Assembly (NCBI GenBank): GCA_037178975.1
Contig: JASJZH010000004.1
Span: 4,526,001 to 4,590,000, forward strand
Length of the DNA: 64,000 bases
Origin: Oscheius tipulae
Lineage: Eukaryota; Nematoda; Chromadorea; Rhabditida; Rhabditidae
Direction of reading: 5' to 3'
Within the stretch, counting starts at the first letter, position 1. Each line of letters begins with the position of its first letter. Shown here piece by piece: positions 37,308-48,456 of the stretch. Under the pieces are notes generated by a model. That model saw nothing but the letters and a program-made list of their open reading frames with translations. It did not search any database and was not told the origin of the DNA. The position numbers and the translations under genes are program-made.

Positions 37308-38224
37308 TATGCTCGAGCCATTCTTCTTTCTGGTCATCTGTTCGATATGGCCCTCGAAGTAATTCGAGCTTATGAGGAGACTTTCGCCTGCCAACCAAAG
37401 AGTAAAGACAAGCTCACCATGCTGGAGTTTTGGAGTCGAACTAGTACACAGGCTAAAAATTCGGAGGCAGTGGAACTTCTGAGAGGATATGTAGCTTCAC
37501 CAAAGGACATGAAAGGATGACTAGGCAGCATTAAAACCGTCAAGGAAGCTTCTCCTTCCTGTGAAAAAGACCGTGTCCCCTAGCGGCAAGAACAAGACGT
37601 CGTGGAGACTGTAATTCAACTTTTATTTGCAAAATGAGCGATATGTTTTAGGTGGCGTCCGAAAACCCAAGCCTGCCAGTTTCCATTCAGAAGCTACTCC
37701 TATGGAGACGATTGCTTTGGAGAATGAGAGGAGGAACACGCTCAGCAAGATGGCTTTTTACAGACTACTCCAAAGAAGACAGCGATGCGGATGATAATGA
37801 GACAAATGCCGGAAACCCTAGTACGTTTACATCGTAATGTTTGTGTTCTTTGCTCAAAAAATCCCAAATTCAGGTTCCTGTTCGCATAAGCATAGATGGC
37901 TCTATCTCGGATACGTCAAAAGAGCAAGACAAACTGAGAAGAAGAAGTGGTGTCCGGATGAAGAGGCGACATGTTCCAGGAGCTGTCAAGGAGGACATAC
38001 TGATCGCCAACTCCGCATGTACTCTCCCCAGCTCAGAATTGCCTCTCAAAAAAAAGAAGATGAAAGTGGCGAGGATCCGGTCTCGTCGGATGATTCGAAC
38101 TATGGGGCTCCCCCGGAACGCGGTGGAAAAAGAAGAAGGACTTTGCAGAAAACATTCAGTCTAAGAAGAATTGTCAAGGCAGCCTGCCAGTTGAAGAGAA
38201 ATCTTTGAATGATGCAAAGTTCCA
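37308..38224 (+). CDS. Unresolved multi-exon coding region
   Basis: Directly after the channel's stop, an ORF gives MALEVIRAYEETFACQPKSK and, through a 34-nt intron, continues in frame as ELLRGYAALKPSRKLLLPV to a stop at about 37614. Several Lys/Glu/Ser-rich ORFs follow in competing frames up to 38220, for example SKEDSDADDNETNAG and KKEDESGEDPVSSDD. I cannot order them into one protein. The region may be the N-terminal part of the GIY-YIG-like gene that follows, a separate small gene, or partly decayed sequence. Confidence 0.3.
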
Positions 38225-38725
38225 GAAGACGAGGCTCCAGAAACGAGCTATGTCTATCTCCTTCTTGATGGAAGACAGCAGTATGCGTACGAAACTGGAC
38301 CAATAACTTTTACTGCAATTATTTACGTGGGTACCGGAGTGAGGGTATAAATCAAATTTTTGAACTACTTTTTTGTTTAGGGACGTATGTCAGCTTACTT
38401 TAAAACCCAGCAATACGTGGACAGCCGGCCTTCTGAAAAAAAAAAAACTGTGATCAGATGTTTCGTCCGTAGCGTACGGCTAGGACCAGTTTTATTTCTG
38501 GAAGTTGAGGCTCCAAGAAGCCGTCATTGTCAATGCTCGTTTGGTCACACCCACAACGCAGTCGTACCAAGAGTCGAGCAGTATTGGCCGCTCAACTGGA
38601 CATATTCTTCAGAAAATGCAGTTAATTATGAAATATTTTCACTGTCTCAAATATTGGAACTTAATCGTACCGAAACCTGTGCTAAAAAGTACTTTCATCC
38701 CGATGATATTAATTTTAGCCTGTAA
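38225..38725 (+). CDS. GIY-YIG endonuclease-like segment (LEM-3/ANKLE1 type), possibly degraded
   Basis: Two exons (38225-38344 and 38381-38725) join with a 36-nt intron in phase. They read TSYVYLLLDGRQQYAY then FTAIIYVGTGVRGRMSAYF. This resembles the YLLLD ... FYVGKGTRARP core of the GIY-YIG n uclease domain of LEM-3/ANKLE1, with the second tyrosine and the following arginine kept. Beyond VRLGPVLFLEV the frame no longer looks like the family. An adjacent frame reads LQEAVIVNARLV, which recalls the EAxxREAxLV helix, so a frameshift or missed intron is possible. Ankyrin and LEM domains are not seen. Similarity is judged by eye from memory. Confidence 0.35.
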
Positions 38726-39233
38726 TATTTTATCTATATGTTCATTTAAATATTTCCTCCTCTCATAGCTATGAATTTTAGCCTGCCAATTCTGTCTTTT
38801 TCAATTATTGTCTGGATGAAAACACGATAAATTCCAGTATATTTTAGTTGATATCTGCTATTAATATATTTTTTTTTATCTATGTTACTTTCCGAAGCAT
38901 TAATGTGTTCCTTTAATATAAGTTCTCGACTTAGCTTTTACCTATTTCCTTCACCTGACGTTTTAAACGGTTGGTTGTCTAACACCAATAGAAAGAAATG
39001 AAATTAAGGTGTCAAAAGTTGAGAACTTACATCGAGAACTAAGTTGTTTATCCAAGCTCTTGATGAGACTACCGCAGTTTATTACCTACTTTCGAATTAT
39101 ACGATTAGAATTAGTTCCCACTCGTTACTACAAAACACACGCCAAGTCATACCTGAAATTGAAATTGTTGATATGAACATTTCACTCGGAAACGATAACT
39201 GGACAGAAAGCAAGTGAAGCAAAACCCGCGTAG
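38726..39233. other. AT-rich intergenic region
   Basis: Convergent spacer between the plus-strand GIY-YIG-like segment and the minus-strand ELAPOR gene. AT content is clearly higher than in the flanking genes, with runs of T near 38868. No gene is seen. Confidence 0.45.
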
Positions 39234-42200
39234 CTAGTCCTCATTGTTCAAAGGAACGAAATCGGCCTTCTCTCGAGCACCACGGGAAAAGAACTTTGAT
39301 CGGCCTTTGGAGAATGTCACTCGATCGGCTTCTTCGTCTTCATCTTCCTCCAAGCCACAGGTCTCAGCAGCCGGTAATTCTCCCGTTCTCGACTCTACCA
39401 GACGAGTATATTTGTACTCGAGGCGTCTGTTGCGTCGATAGACGACAAAAAGTGTTAGGGAGAGCGCGAAGAGGGCGATAACGATTGTTGCCAGAAGGAT
39501 CTTTTCTCGGGACGACAGCACAGAACAGGCTTCTTGACTAGTAGCTGTAGCAGCGGATCCCGTCAATACACAGTGTCTAAAAGAGTGTTAGAACTCAGTA
39601 GGTCCCCTACTTCGAAGGGATAAAATGAATCGTTTGTCGACCAGCTACGCACTCTCCTCGAATCTGTTGATAGTCACCGCTTTTACACGTAGGACACGCC
39701 TGTATTACACAATATTTGCCCTTAAAGTGAGAAAAACACCTGTGCTCCCTCGGCAATTATATGAAAGAGACATCCATCACAAGTACCATCAGGACACCCA
39801 TGTGGAAGACGAAGTCTGGTAGTTTTTGATGTCGGATTACATCGAGCAGTCACCACCAAATTGTATCCTTTGGAACAAGTCTCCGAAGCTCCTGCACTCA
39901 CTGGCTCGTACCAAATGTGAAAGTCTAATGGCAGCGACGCGTTCGTCATTGTGTCTAAAATCTTTTTGGTCTAAAAGAAGCTGGAAATATAACCATATTC
40001 AAGAAGCTGATCAGTTAATTTCCATCCATTGTAGTCTCTCTTACTAGTGATGGCTGATAGTCGAGTTGCCAAGAGAACTGGAGAGACGAGAGACAGAGAA
40101 GTGTTCTTGCTCGGAAGTGCCGTGAGTCGACAAACCGCTCCCGACACAGATTCTGGCTGCTAGATGAACAATTGAATGGTTTCACAGAATCACTTGCCTG
40201 GTCAAAACCGAGTAGTTGTTCCACGTTGTATACTTCGGAACAAGACCGAGACTGTCCAAAAAGACTGACATTGAACAGATGGAAGTAGGAGGCGCCCTCC
40301 CGAGTGAACACTTTCACTCCATCAACAGTCCATGACTCATTTAACCAAGGCTTCAGATCGTAAGAGAGTGGTCCCGTAGTGCTGTTGACCGAGAAGGCTC
40401 CATTAGTCGAGCAGCTTGTTCCGTCAAGACTACGCAAATTCTCTCCGCAAGGAACACATCTGTCCTTTCCACTAGAATCCGTGCCTATAAGACAGTTGTT
40501 AATTATTCTTTCGACAAGAGCTTACTAGCCGATATATTGACAATGTAGTTGGCTGGACATTTGATACATGAATGGTCGATCGGGTTCATGTAAGTGCCCG
40601 CTGGACAAGGAACACAATTTCCACCGCCCGATTTCGGACACGGTAGACATTCTGAAGCTCCTCCGCCTTGCTTCCCGGATTTCTCACCGACGTTTGTGAT
40701 GTTGATTGATATAATACGAGCCTAAAATTAATAGAAAGAGGTGGAGATCTGACTTCCCTGATCTGTGATAGAGTCTTCTCCGATCGAAGTTTTTGAACGC
40801 AAAAAGGCAATCATGAACTTGGTTGGCTTCGTTTTAGTAATAGTGTGAGACCAGACTCGACGAGGATTTGTCCCATTGAACACGGCTAGAAAACGGTAGA
40901 AGGCACTCTGAAGACTTTCTGGAGCAGTGTCCTAGAATGCTTTTAAATACAAAAAAAGAAGAATTAACCTCTATAATGTAGATAACACAACTTGCATCAA
41001 CACAACTGGTTTCAAAGACGACTGTGAAATGAGAGACGGCCACATCTGTCTCCTGCGCTCCCTGAATGGCCATAGGGTTGTGGAAGCCCTCGTGTATGTT
41101 AATTATCAGCTCCATTGCTATTCCTGAGTACAATTGTTCATTTGTTTTTCTTATTCCTCTGACCTCGTTGGAGGGACGGCGCGGATACGAGCGATGAGTC
41201 ACTTGACAGCCAAGACTCTCCAATATCGCACTCGGTTAGAACATCTGAACTATTTCCATTGGCTAGAAATTAACCCTCACCTTCACTGATGAACTCGCAT
41301 TTTGTCTGAAGATTGGGTGGAAGAGTCTCCCATTGAGTATAGAAATATCCATAGGAGGGAGTAGTGTCGACAGGGCATCTCTTGCATTCTGAACAAGACT
41401 GGATAAAATGAATGCATGCTTACCATTTCCATCCGAAAAGAAGTTCTTCTTACAAAATGAACAGATTCCTCGACTGTCCTTGGCCATTCCCGGACTACAT
41501 TTAGGACAGTCGTGTTCAGGCTCTGGCGGTGGCAACTGTCATTACTCTACTGTCAAATGAATCTAATAAGACTTACAGAAGCTGCACCGGGTAGATCGGT
41601 ACGACAAACTGCTGGCTGAACCATTTTGTAGGCCTTTCTGGTTTTTCCTTGACTGTTACACGGCTCGGTCACGGCATAAAAATCTTTTTGGCCACAAGGA
41701 GGTCTGTCGATACATCGATCAGCCTTCGGGCCACTATACTGTGATTGTGGACATTTTCCACACTCGGAGGAGCCCTTGGTCGAATAGGAACCGGCGACAC
41801 AAGGTGAACATCCAGAAGCTCCCTCTGTCGAATAACTACCAGCCGGACAAAGGGTACATTCGCGAGTGAAAGCCATTCCTAAAAAGAATAGAATACCAAA
41901 AACAAGAGGAAGACTACCAATGACATCAATACGAGAGACCCGAATGGGTTCAGTGCTAGACGAAAGGGTCATACTGTTCGAAACAGTCCCTGAAATATTA
42001 CTATTTATCTCGCAGTTTCAATTTGACTCACAACTGATGACATTCGGACCAGTCTTCATCTCGAGTCGTCTCCTCCTCCAATCACCATTACTCTCTTCCA
42101 CCTCCTTTCGATTTTTCTTGGTCATCGACTGAAGAAATTCTCGGTAGCTTTGACATTGTTGATTTCGAATGTCTACGGAGAGAGTCAGGGCTCTGTAATT

Positions 42201-42932
42201 GACACATTCCACATCTGTTTATGCGAGACATAAGACGCGAAGAGCATTTTCGACGTGGTAAACAAAAAGGAGAAACTCACTTGTTGTTCTTGGGCATACG
42301 GTAGCTGAAGTCAACAAATCCTGGGCGAACAAGATTCACGGAAAATGACAGCTTCGAAACACATGGAGACGGTACGTAAATGAGTTCAGAGTCTCGAAGA
42401 TTCCAACCAGATCTGAAAAACTTGATATCGCAGAAGCAGATAAATATGATACTCTGGTGGACAGACTCCCGAGTTCCCTCCGGAAAAGACATCAGACTTT
42501 TCATCGAAGTTCTCAACAGAAAAACCAGTCGGGAATGTAAGGAACTCTTCGAATCGGATTCCTCCTCCTAGACTGTACCGACCTAAAGAAGATTACTGTT
42601 TTCCCGAAGGACATACCAGCTGGACACTTGCGACAAGTCTGGGTTGTAATATCGAGATAGTGACCACCATGGCATGAAAAGGCTGAAAAATTATTCTTTT
42701 AGAAGTATTTGGATTAGATTTTAGTAAGCCTAATAAGGTGAAATTCCTTACAACAGTTGATAGCTCGTTGAGGTTCCGGGAACTTGTCACAGTGTGCTCC
42801 AGAATTGGGAACAGCCACACGCCATCTTTGACCCGAACTGTCGCATTCCGTGTATTCGAAGCGGAAATCCTCTTCTTGACAAGCAAATGATAACGAAATA
42901 GACAAAAGTAGTAGACTGTAAAGCTCTTTCAT
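39234..42932 (-). CDS. ELAPOR: ELAPOR1/2 family endosome-lysosome membrane protein
   Basis: Type I membrane protein of the KIAA1324/ELAPOR family (also called EIG121), linked in mammals to endosome-lysosome trafficking and autophagy. The ATG at 42932 starts a signal peptide (MKELYSLLLLSISLSFAC). The diagnostic segment YTECDSSGQRWRVAVPN near 42830 follows. Many cysteine-rich motifs of the ephrin-receptor-like/TNFR-like type come next (LCPAGSYSTEGASGCSPC near 41820, CPQSQYSGPKADRC). The lectin-like middle region includes LPHGCPDGTCDGC near 39790. A helix (ILLATIVIALFALSLTLFVVY) and the tail motif LEYKYTRLVESRTGELPAAE, as in ELAPOR1, lead to TAG at 39234. Introns are short. Domain order matches vertebrates. 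Confidence 0.92.
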
Positions 42933-43285
42933 ACAGTGTTTGTCAGGAACACCTACCCCGAAAGAAACATGACCAGCTAGTCTTGGAAAATATTGGCAAA
43001 GAGAGGGACAAACATGAACTGAATTCTCAATTAACTGGATTCTGGCTGTCTGCCTCGGACCCTCCACCCTCGTATTGACGTTCCCTGCACCTCCTTCTAA
43101 GCTTATCTTATACCCAGACACCTTCTGCGTCTCTCTTCTTTCGAGTCTTGAAACGAGCCCCGCCCGTATTTGCGCGCCTCTTTCGAACTTTCACTCTTTT
43201 CTTTTTGAAATGTTCTTCGTTGTTTTTTCCCTTCGAGATATTCTGTTTGTCGGTCAGCCAATTGACATTAGATCTTTTAGGAAAA
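42933..43285. other. Divergent intergenic region
   Basis: Short shared 5' region of ELAPOR (minus) and dynactin p62 (plus). A TCTTTTAG acceptor lies five bases before the dynactin ATG. No TATA-like element or other gene is seen. Confidence 0.45.
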
Positions 43286-45260
43286 ATGTCGTCATTGCTC
43301 CAGTCACGGCGGGTACTTTATCAGTGCCGCTGTGAAGAACACCATCCTATTTACTCGCTCTTCTATTGTCGACATTGTTCAGCAGTGCGGTAATTTGCAA
43401 CATTATATCGCATATTTTAAATTTTAGATGCCACAATTGTACTTCCGAAGAGATTGACGTTATTTTCTGTCCGCATTGCCTCGAATCCAACACTCTGGGA
43501 GAAGCTCGCCTCAAAAAGAATACGTGCGTGAACTGCAACCAATGTCCTGTCTGCGGTAGGTTATTATTTTGAACTTTTTCCACGACGAATGGCAGCAACC
43601 GTTCTCTCTTCACGAACAGTCGACGGATCAAACATTCACTTGGCCTGCAATGTCTGTCGGTGGTCTTCGAAGGACAGCGATACTTCCGAGAATCCTACTG
43701 CTTCTAATTGGCCAATGTAATCTCCTAAATCTTCGTAAAAAAATCTTCGAGTGCTCATTTCAGACACGAAACCATGCTGACGAACGAATTGAATCAGGTC
43801 ACGGAACGGATGCGAAGCTTGGAAGCAGCGGCTAAAATCGGCCGCGATCAAGACAAGTCAATCAAAAGGTTTCCTTCTTTTCTCTTTTCCATTTTTGATA
43901 AAATTTTAGACGCTCGGGGCCAAACTCTTATCTGATGGCAGATCGTTTTGGACTTCAAGCTATGCTTCAAAAGAGAAAGATGGCAATGGAGAAACCGCTC
44001 CCCATAGTTCCAGTACACGAGGCTGTAGAGGAGGTTAGTTTTCATAACCTTTCTTCGAAAATTTGTTTGAGGTACCAATCCATGATGTAAATGCTATGTG
44101 CGACATCGCTATTCCCTCCTTCAATAGCATTGCGAGACAACCGAGTGCCACCGTCAAATCTTTGGCACCTGTGCGAGTTCCATTGAAGGCCAGAAAATCT
44201 GTTCGGTGCGTATTAAAACATTTTCAGTGCAATTTTATTTAGATGCAAACAGTGCGATCACAATCTTGTCAAGCTAGATTTCGGCCCTTGTACCATAAAG
44301 TACAAAATTCACGTGTGTTGACTAGCCTTGTCCAATTATCTTCAATTTCAGTTCTTTGCCCGGAATCATGTTCCTGAAATCCGCCTTTCTCGGCTGCCAA
44401 CAATCGAATCTGGCGAAAATGGTTTCCCTATTCTCTTGACCGTTACCAATGAAAGTGATGCGAAAACTGACGTAAGAGTTAATTTTAATTTCAAAACTGC
44501 TTTATTAGATATTCCTTCTTCCTGATCCCGATAGTTCCAAGTTGGAATGGCTCACACCAATGGTGCAACTTGTCCTTCCTCCATCAAAAGATGAAACCGG
44601 TGAATCTTACGACAATCGTCGTGTTCCTGAAAAGTAAGAAGACTATTAATAGTTCGACAGGCACCCCTCTTCGTTCGAAAGATACGGTAGCCGCCTCCCT
44701 TCGTTTGTACACCGGTATTCTGACGTATAGGACTCATTTTTCAGTTTCTAACCTTGTTTATTGATTTCAGCAATGCACAAGAACTCCTTAGAACACGCAA
44801 ACAGCCCGATAAGTGCTGCGGTAGTGGGAAATTCTCTTGTTAGACCAACAACGGTAAAGTTCGCTCATATCGGCAACTTTTCTATATTTCTCACATTCTT
44901 AGGGGTTCTTGAATACACTGAATCCGAAAAACACAGCTAGAAACTCCGAAATGAGTGAACTGGAACAGAAAACTCAAAATTGGGCGAATTCGCAAAAGGG
45001 CGGCCGAATTTCTAACGAAGGGGGCCTGCCGAGCTATTACCAAAAGACTACCTTTACGTCTCAAAACTATTTTTAGCGGTGAAAGTGTGGTCTTTCGGCG
45101 AGGACATACCGCTGCTATTCGTCTAGATGTCAAAGTCAGTGAAGAACACAATGAGCAATGGCTAGGACTTCTGGTCAAGTTCAAAAACGAACTGTTGAGC
45201 AGATCGAACGAGCAACCCGAATGGAATCTTTGTCGCGTACGTATCCTTCTTCAAGCATAA
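43286..45260 (+). CDS. dnc-4: Dynactin subunit 4 (p62)
   Basis: Zinc-binding subunit of the dynactin pointed-end complex, which links cargo to dynein. The ATG at 43286 gives MSSLLQSRRVLYQC, matching the family start. Paired CxxC motifs follow (FYCRHCSAVR, IFCPHCLESNTLGEARLKKN, CVNCNQCPVCG). The later part has RCKQCDHNLVKLDFGP, VPEIRLSRLP and FPILLTVTNESD, all conserved in DCTN4. The 3' part from about 44770 is harder: the frame with VVFRRGHTAAIRLDVKV to TAA at 45260 is long and open, but I could not prove its join to earlier exons. The stated end is therefore provisional. Confidence 0.85.
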
Positions 45261-45355
45261 TGTTCTTCATGTGTCTTCGACTATTTCCGGTTTTTAGGTG
45301 CTTTAATAATAAAAAGTAACTTTGAACTGTTCTATTACGGCTCTCAATACAAGGA

Positions 45356-45891
45356 TCACTCGTCTACAATAGCAATTTTCTTTCTATCCGAACCAACTAG
45401 GTTCAGAGAGCGACGAATCCGCTGACGCTCCTCCATTTCTTCTTTTCGGTTAAGAACCACTTGCGACTTCACATAAACGAAGGAGAAGAAGCCGACAATG
45501 ATGATAAATCCGTAGGCGATCCAAATAAACTTGTGGTCGTTGTCAAGACCCAACTTTCCAACAACCTAAAGAGAAAATTATTTGAACAACAGGAAATTAC
45601 CTCGGAACGGTAAGCCCATTTCTGTGTCTGTCCTCCAACTTTCATCGTTCTGCTTTGACCTTTCTCTCGCAATCGTTCCTCCAAAATATCTAGATTACTG
45701 AAAATAGGGCTAATGAATAAGACAAGAGGAGACTCACGTAATATCTCTTTGACCAGGCTCTCTCTTCAACTTCGGGTTGTTTGTGACGTATCCAGCTTGC
45801 GGGAAAACATTTACTGGTTCACTGGAGAAGACGACCCGAGAAGAGCTCAAAAACCTTGTTGCGAGGAGGCCTCCTGATCGTGATATCATCC
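45356..45891 (-). CDS. Small single-pass protein, probably mitochondrial
   Basis: About 150 residues, not recognised. The ATG at 45891 lies one base after TATTCAG, a likely leader acceptor. The N-terminus (MISRSGGLLATRFLSSSRVV) is rich in Ser/Arg with no acids, like a mitochondrial presequence. Two short introns follow, then a charged stretch (ILEERLREKGQSRTMK), a helix (FIWIAYGFIIIVGFFSFVYV) and a basic C-terminal tail ending SDRKKIAIVDE at 45356. This layout suits an inner-membrane assembly factor, but that is inference. Confidence 0.6.
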
Positions 45892-46244
45892 TGAATACAT
45901 CATTCTAATATTCGAAGGCTCAGAGGTAACGAAAACGCAGAATGCTGCATAGTTTTTGCCTGCGTAGTAGAAGCAACTTTACATTGCAATTAGACGAAAA
46001 TAACTAGTTTCTTTCGGAGAAAGGAACAAGATCAATTTAAAAAGGGCTATGGCTTTTTTGCTCGAGTTTTAAGTGAATACTGACTAGCCCAAGAGTGGAT
46101 GGATCTTCTGTTCTGCATTCTTTTATGTTCCTTTAAGAATTTTACCCTGCATATTCTCAGTTTTAAGATCATTTGCTCCTTCCATGGCTTCTGAGTGTGG
46201 CAGTTCTTCTAGGATGTGGGTCGGATAGAACCAAAGAAGAAAAC

Positions 46245-46601
46245 ATGCGTCTGAACAAGCGGCAAGCTCTCAAAAAGAAGCAAATCGAGGCGGCAATATC
46301 GAGAAAGGAAGTCAACTCTGTGGTCAAAAAACTGGATGAGCAGTCTCAAGCGACAACTCCAACCTGTACCAGAGTCAGCTGTGTGAGAAACATGCCGGAT
46401 GCGTCATTTAACGAATCGGGATTAGACATGGCAGACGTGTATCGTCGATTGGAAGAGGGCTCAGTCAAATTGAACAGAGCCTTGAGAAAGCAACTAGATG
46501 TTGACCGAACTCCAAGTTCTCCGGACGAGACGAAGAAAAGTGGACAGAGAAGTACAAAAAGTGGCAGCGACGAGGTCGAAGTACAGACTGAAGGAATCTA
46601 A
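46245..46601 (+). CDS. Small basic helical protein, unknown
   Basis: The ATG at 46245 gives MRLNKRQALKKKQIEAAI and about 118 residues, mostly charged and probably coiled, ending DEVEVQTEGI at TAA 46601. The frame is open further upstream and reads a hydrophobic stretch (LLPWLLSVAVLLGCG) without an ATG. That stretch may be leader or intron sequence, because TTCTTCTAG about 35 nt before the ATG is a good acceptor. An ATG-stop of five codons precedes the start. No homologue is recognised. Confidence 0.5.
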   Translation: MRLNKRQALKKKQIEAAISRKEVNSVVKKLDEQSQATTPTCTRVSCVRNMPDASFNESGLDMADVYRRLEEGSVKLNRALRKQLDVDRTPSSPDETKKSGQRSTKSGSDEVEVQTEGI

Positions 46602-48025
46602 CCATGGCTGGATAACCAGTGAAATCGGAAAAAAAAACTTCTAATAAAATGTCAAAATGACGTGTTTTATTTCTCACTTCTTTAGGTCACTTCGGTTTCA
46701 ACCGAGTTCATTTTCGGCGGACGACATTCTCAGCTTCTCTTCTGTCGTTTGCTTCTTTGGTTCCATCTGTCTTCGGGTCAGCTTCCATTCGCCATTGGCT
46801 TCTTTTGAATACGATAATCATTCCAATTCTTCATACGGTTACTGATCGGATAGTAGAACGTCCTGCAGCGTCGATCGGCAATTCCGTCGTGGTTGATCCA
46901 GTTCCCAGTAATGTTGGCAGACGCTCATAGAAAATCATAGAAATCGAAAAGTAGGAAGCCTCTACTGGAAGTAAAAAAGGCTTACTATGAGAAAGGCGAG
47001 AGTAGACAGTACGAAATAAAAGTTAAGAACACAACGTTTATTGGAAATAACGAACACAGCTAAAAGACTAGTTCCGTGGAGTTGCATTGAAGGTATGACA
47101 AGTATTTTACAAAACTATAGAGCGGAAGCTATTATGCACGACGCTCTCCAATTAGAGTAGTTTTCTTTGACTACATGCAAAAGAAACCTTACTGTGACTT
47201 CAGGTAACAAATCAAAAACAAAGTAAAACAAAAAGATTGCGGCGTTTAGAATGCGCGGTTTCAAAGTTTTCAAATATATATGACTTGCATTGCATGTTTG
47301 TTCTTTCTTTTTGTCGTTTTGTAGCTTTCCCTATATTTATATATTATACTCATATCTTGAGGCAGATGTTCGATTTGCGACGATAAGTAAAATTTGAGGA
47401 ATAATGACAAAATACACCTTCATTTCTCATGCTTCTTCATGTACCGTTCACTTCTCAAATGCCTGGCAAGCAGATTTTCATGTTTCTCGCCTGGTGAAGC
47501 ATTTATGTATGCAGTATTAGCGCTCCATTGACAGAGCTGCCTATATACCGTATTTGTGAGCTTTTCTTTCCAACTCACAATCAGCCGCTACTATAATAAT
47601 TTTAGAGGGAGGGCTTGAGGGATATCAATTATTGAAAACAAAGGGCAGAAAGAATTTTACATAGCCCGTTGTATCAATTGCAAGATCTTGATGCGATCGC
47701 CAAGTCCCCTCTCTGTTTTCACGAACGTTTGCGTGCTTCCTTATCATATCTGGCGTAAGCTTGACTGAAACATTAGCGTATTGCGACTACTGTTTTTGCT
47801 TCCTTTTCATGCCGGAACCGTCGAGGGTATGGGGCAAAAACAAGCATCTTTTTCAAGTGGCTTAAAATTTTCTGTTTCTGATAGCATTGTAGAAGTTTGT
47901 AGAAAGCTTCGCGATCATTTGTATGGTTTCGAGTGAACAGCCACACAAATGACGTTGATCAATCCGTTCGACTTGCCGCTAGGCTGAGATTTTCTCTTTT
48001 GCTCTTATTGTTTGCCCTCGTTGTG
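46602..48025. other. Long non-coding stretch
   Basis: About 1.4 kb without a supportable gene. It becomes AT-rich from about 47000. Near 46700-47040 the minus strand has a weak two-exon reading with a hydrophobic start (FVLSTLAFLI) but no ATG. It probably holds 3' UTRs and the promoter of the small gene at 48090. Non-coding RNA genes cannot be excluded by eye. Confidence 0.45.
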
Positions 48026-48032
48026 TATATAG
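48026..48032 (+). promoter_or_regulatory. TATA-like element
   Basis: TATATAG lies 58 bases before the ATG at 48090, followed by a CTCTCGCAATTTGAG stretch that could hold the transcription start. The spacing suits a TATA-driven gene with a short 5' UTR. Confidence 0.4.
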
Positions 48033-48089
48033 GCCACACTCTCGCAATTTGAGTTCATTAACGTTTCTAGACTGTAATTTCTTTCACAA

Positions 48090-48332
48090 ATGAACTCATA
48101 TCGCGTTGCAACATTTGCATTTCCACCATTGCCAAAAATACTTGCCTCAAGTTGTTTGTTCAGCTTTATAGCTATTGCATCAGTCTCGCCTCGTCATCCG
48201 CCTCCTGTTTTTGAGTCACAAATGTGCGATGTCGACAAGATTACAGGTCTAATTTCTCTTTCTTGTTTTGATTTACTTTGTTTTTTGATCGAACGGGGCA
48301 CCTCTTTCATAACATTTCTCATTTCAGCATAA
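48090..48332 (+). CDS. Small possibly secreted peptide with optional in-frame intron
   Basis: The ATG at 48090 begins MNSYRVATFAFPPLPKIL, then a hydrophobic stretch (SCLFSFIAIASVS) that could be a signal peptide or anchor. RHPPPVFESQMCDVDKIT follows. A GT-AG intron of 81 nt (48247-48327) can be removed, ending the protein one residue later at TAA, for about 52 residues. Because 81 is a multiple of three and the intron has no stop, retention would give an 80-residue form with a second hydrophobic segment. Not recognised. The TATA-like element upstream supports a real promoter. Confidence 0.4.
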   Translation: MNSYRVATFAFPPLPKILASSCLFSFIAIASVSPRHPPPVFESQMCDVDKITGLISLSCFDLLCFLIERGTSFITFLISA

Positions 48333-48346
48333 GCCAGTCGACTCTT

Positions 48347-48352
48347 TATAAA
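48347..48352 (+). promoter_or_regulatory. TATA-like element before cysteinyl-tRNA synthetase
   Basis: TATAAA lies about 105 bases before the synthetase ATG. A CTTTCAG acceptor-like site follows about 35 bases later and could mark the trans-splice or transcription start region. Confidence 0.3.
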
Positions 48353-48456
48353 CACGAAGTTATCTCATTCTGCAGTCTTTCAGCATCATCATTTGGAACT
48401 TTCAACTATTCATTGGCTCTTTCTCCAACCTCGGTCGTACAACATTGAGAAGAGCC

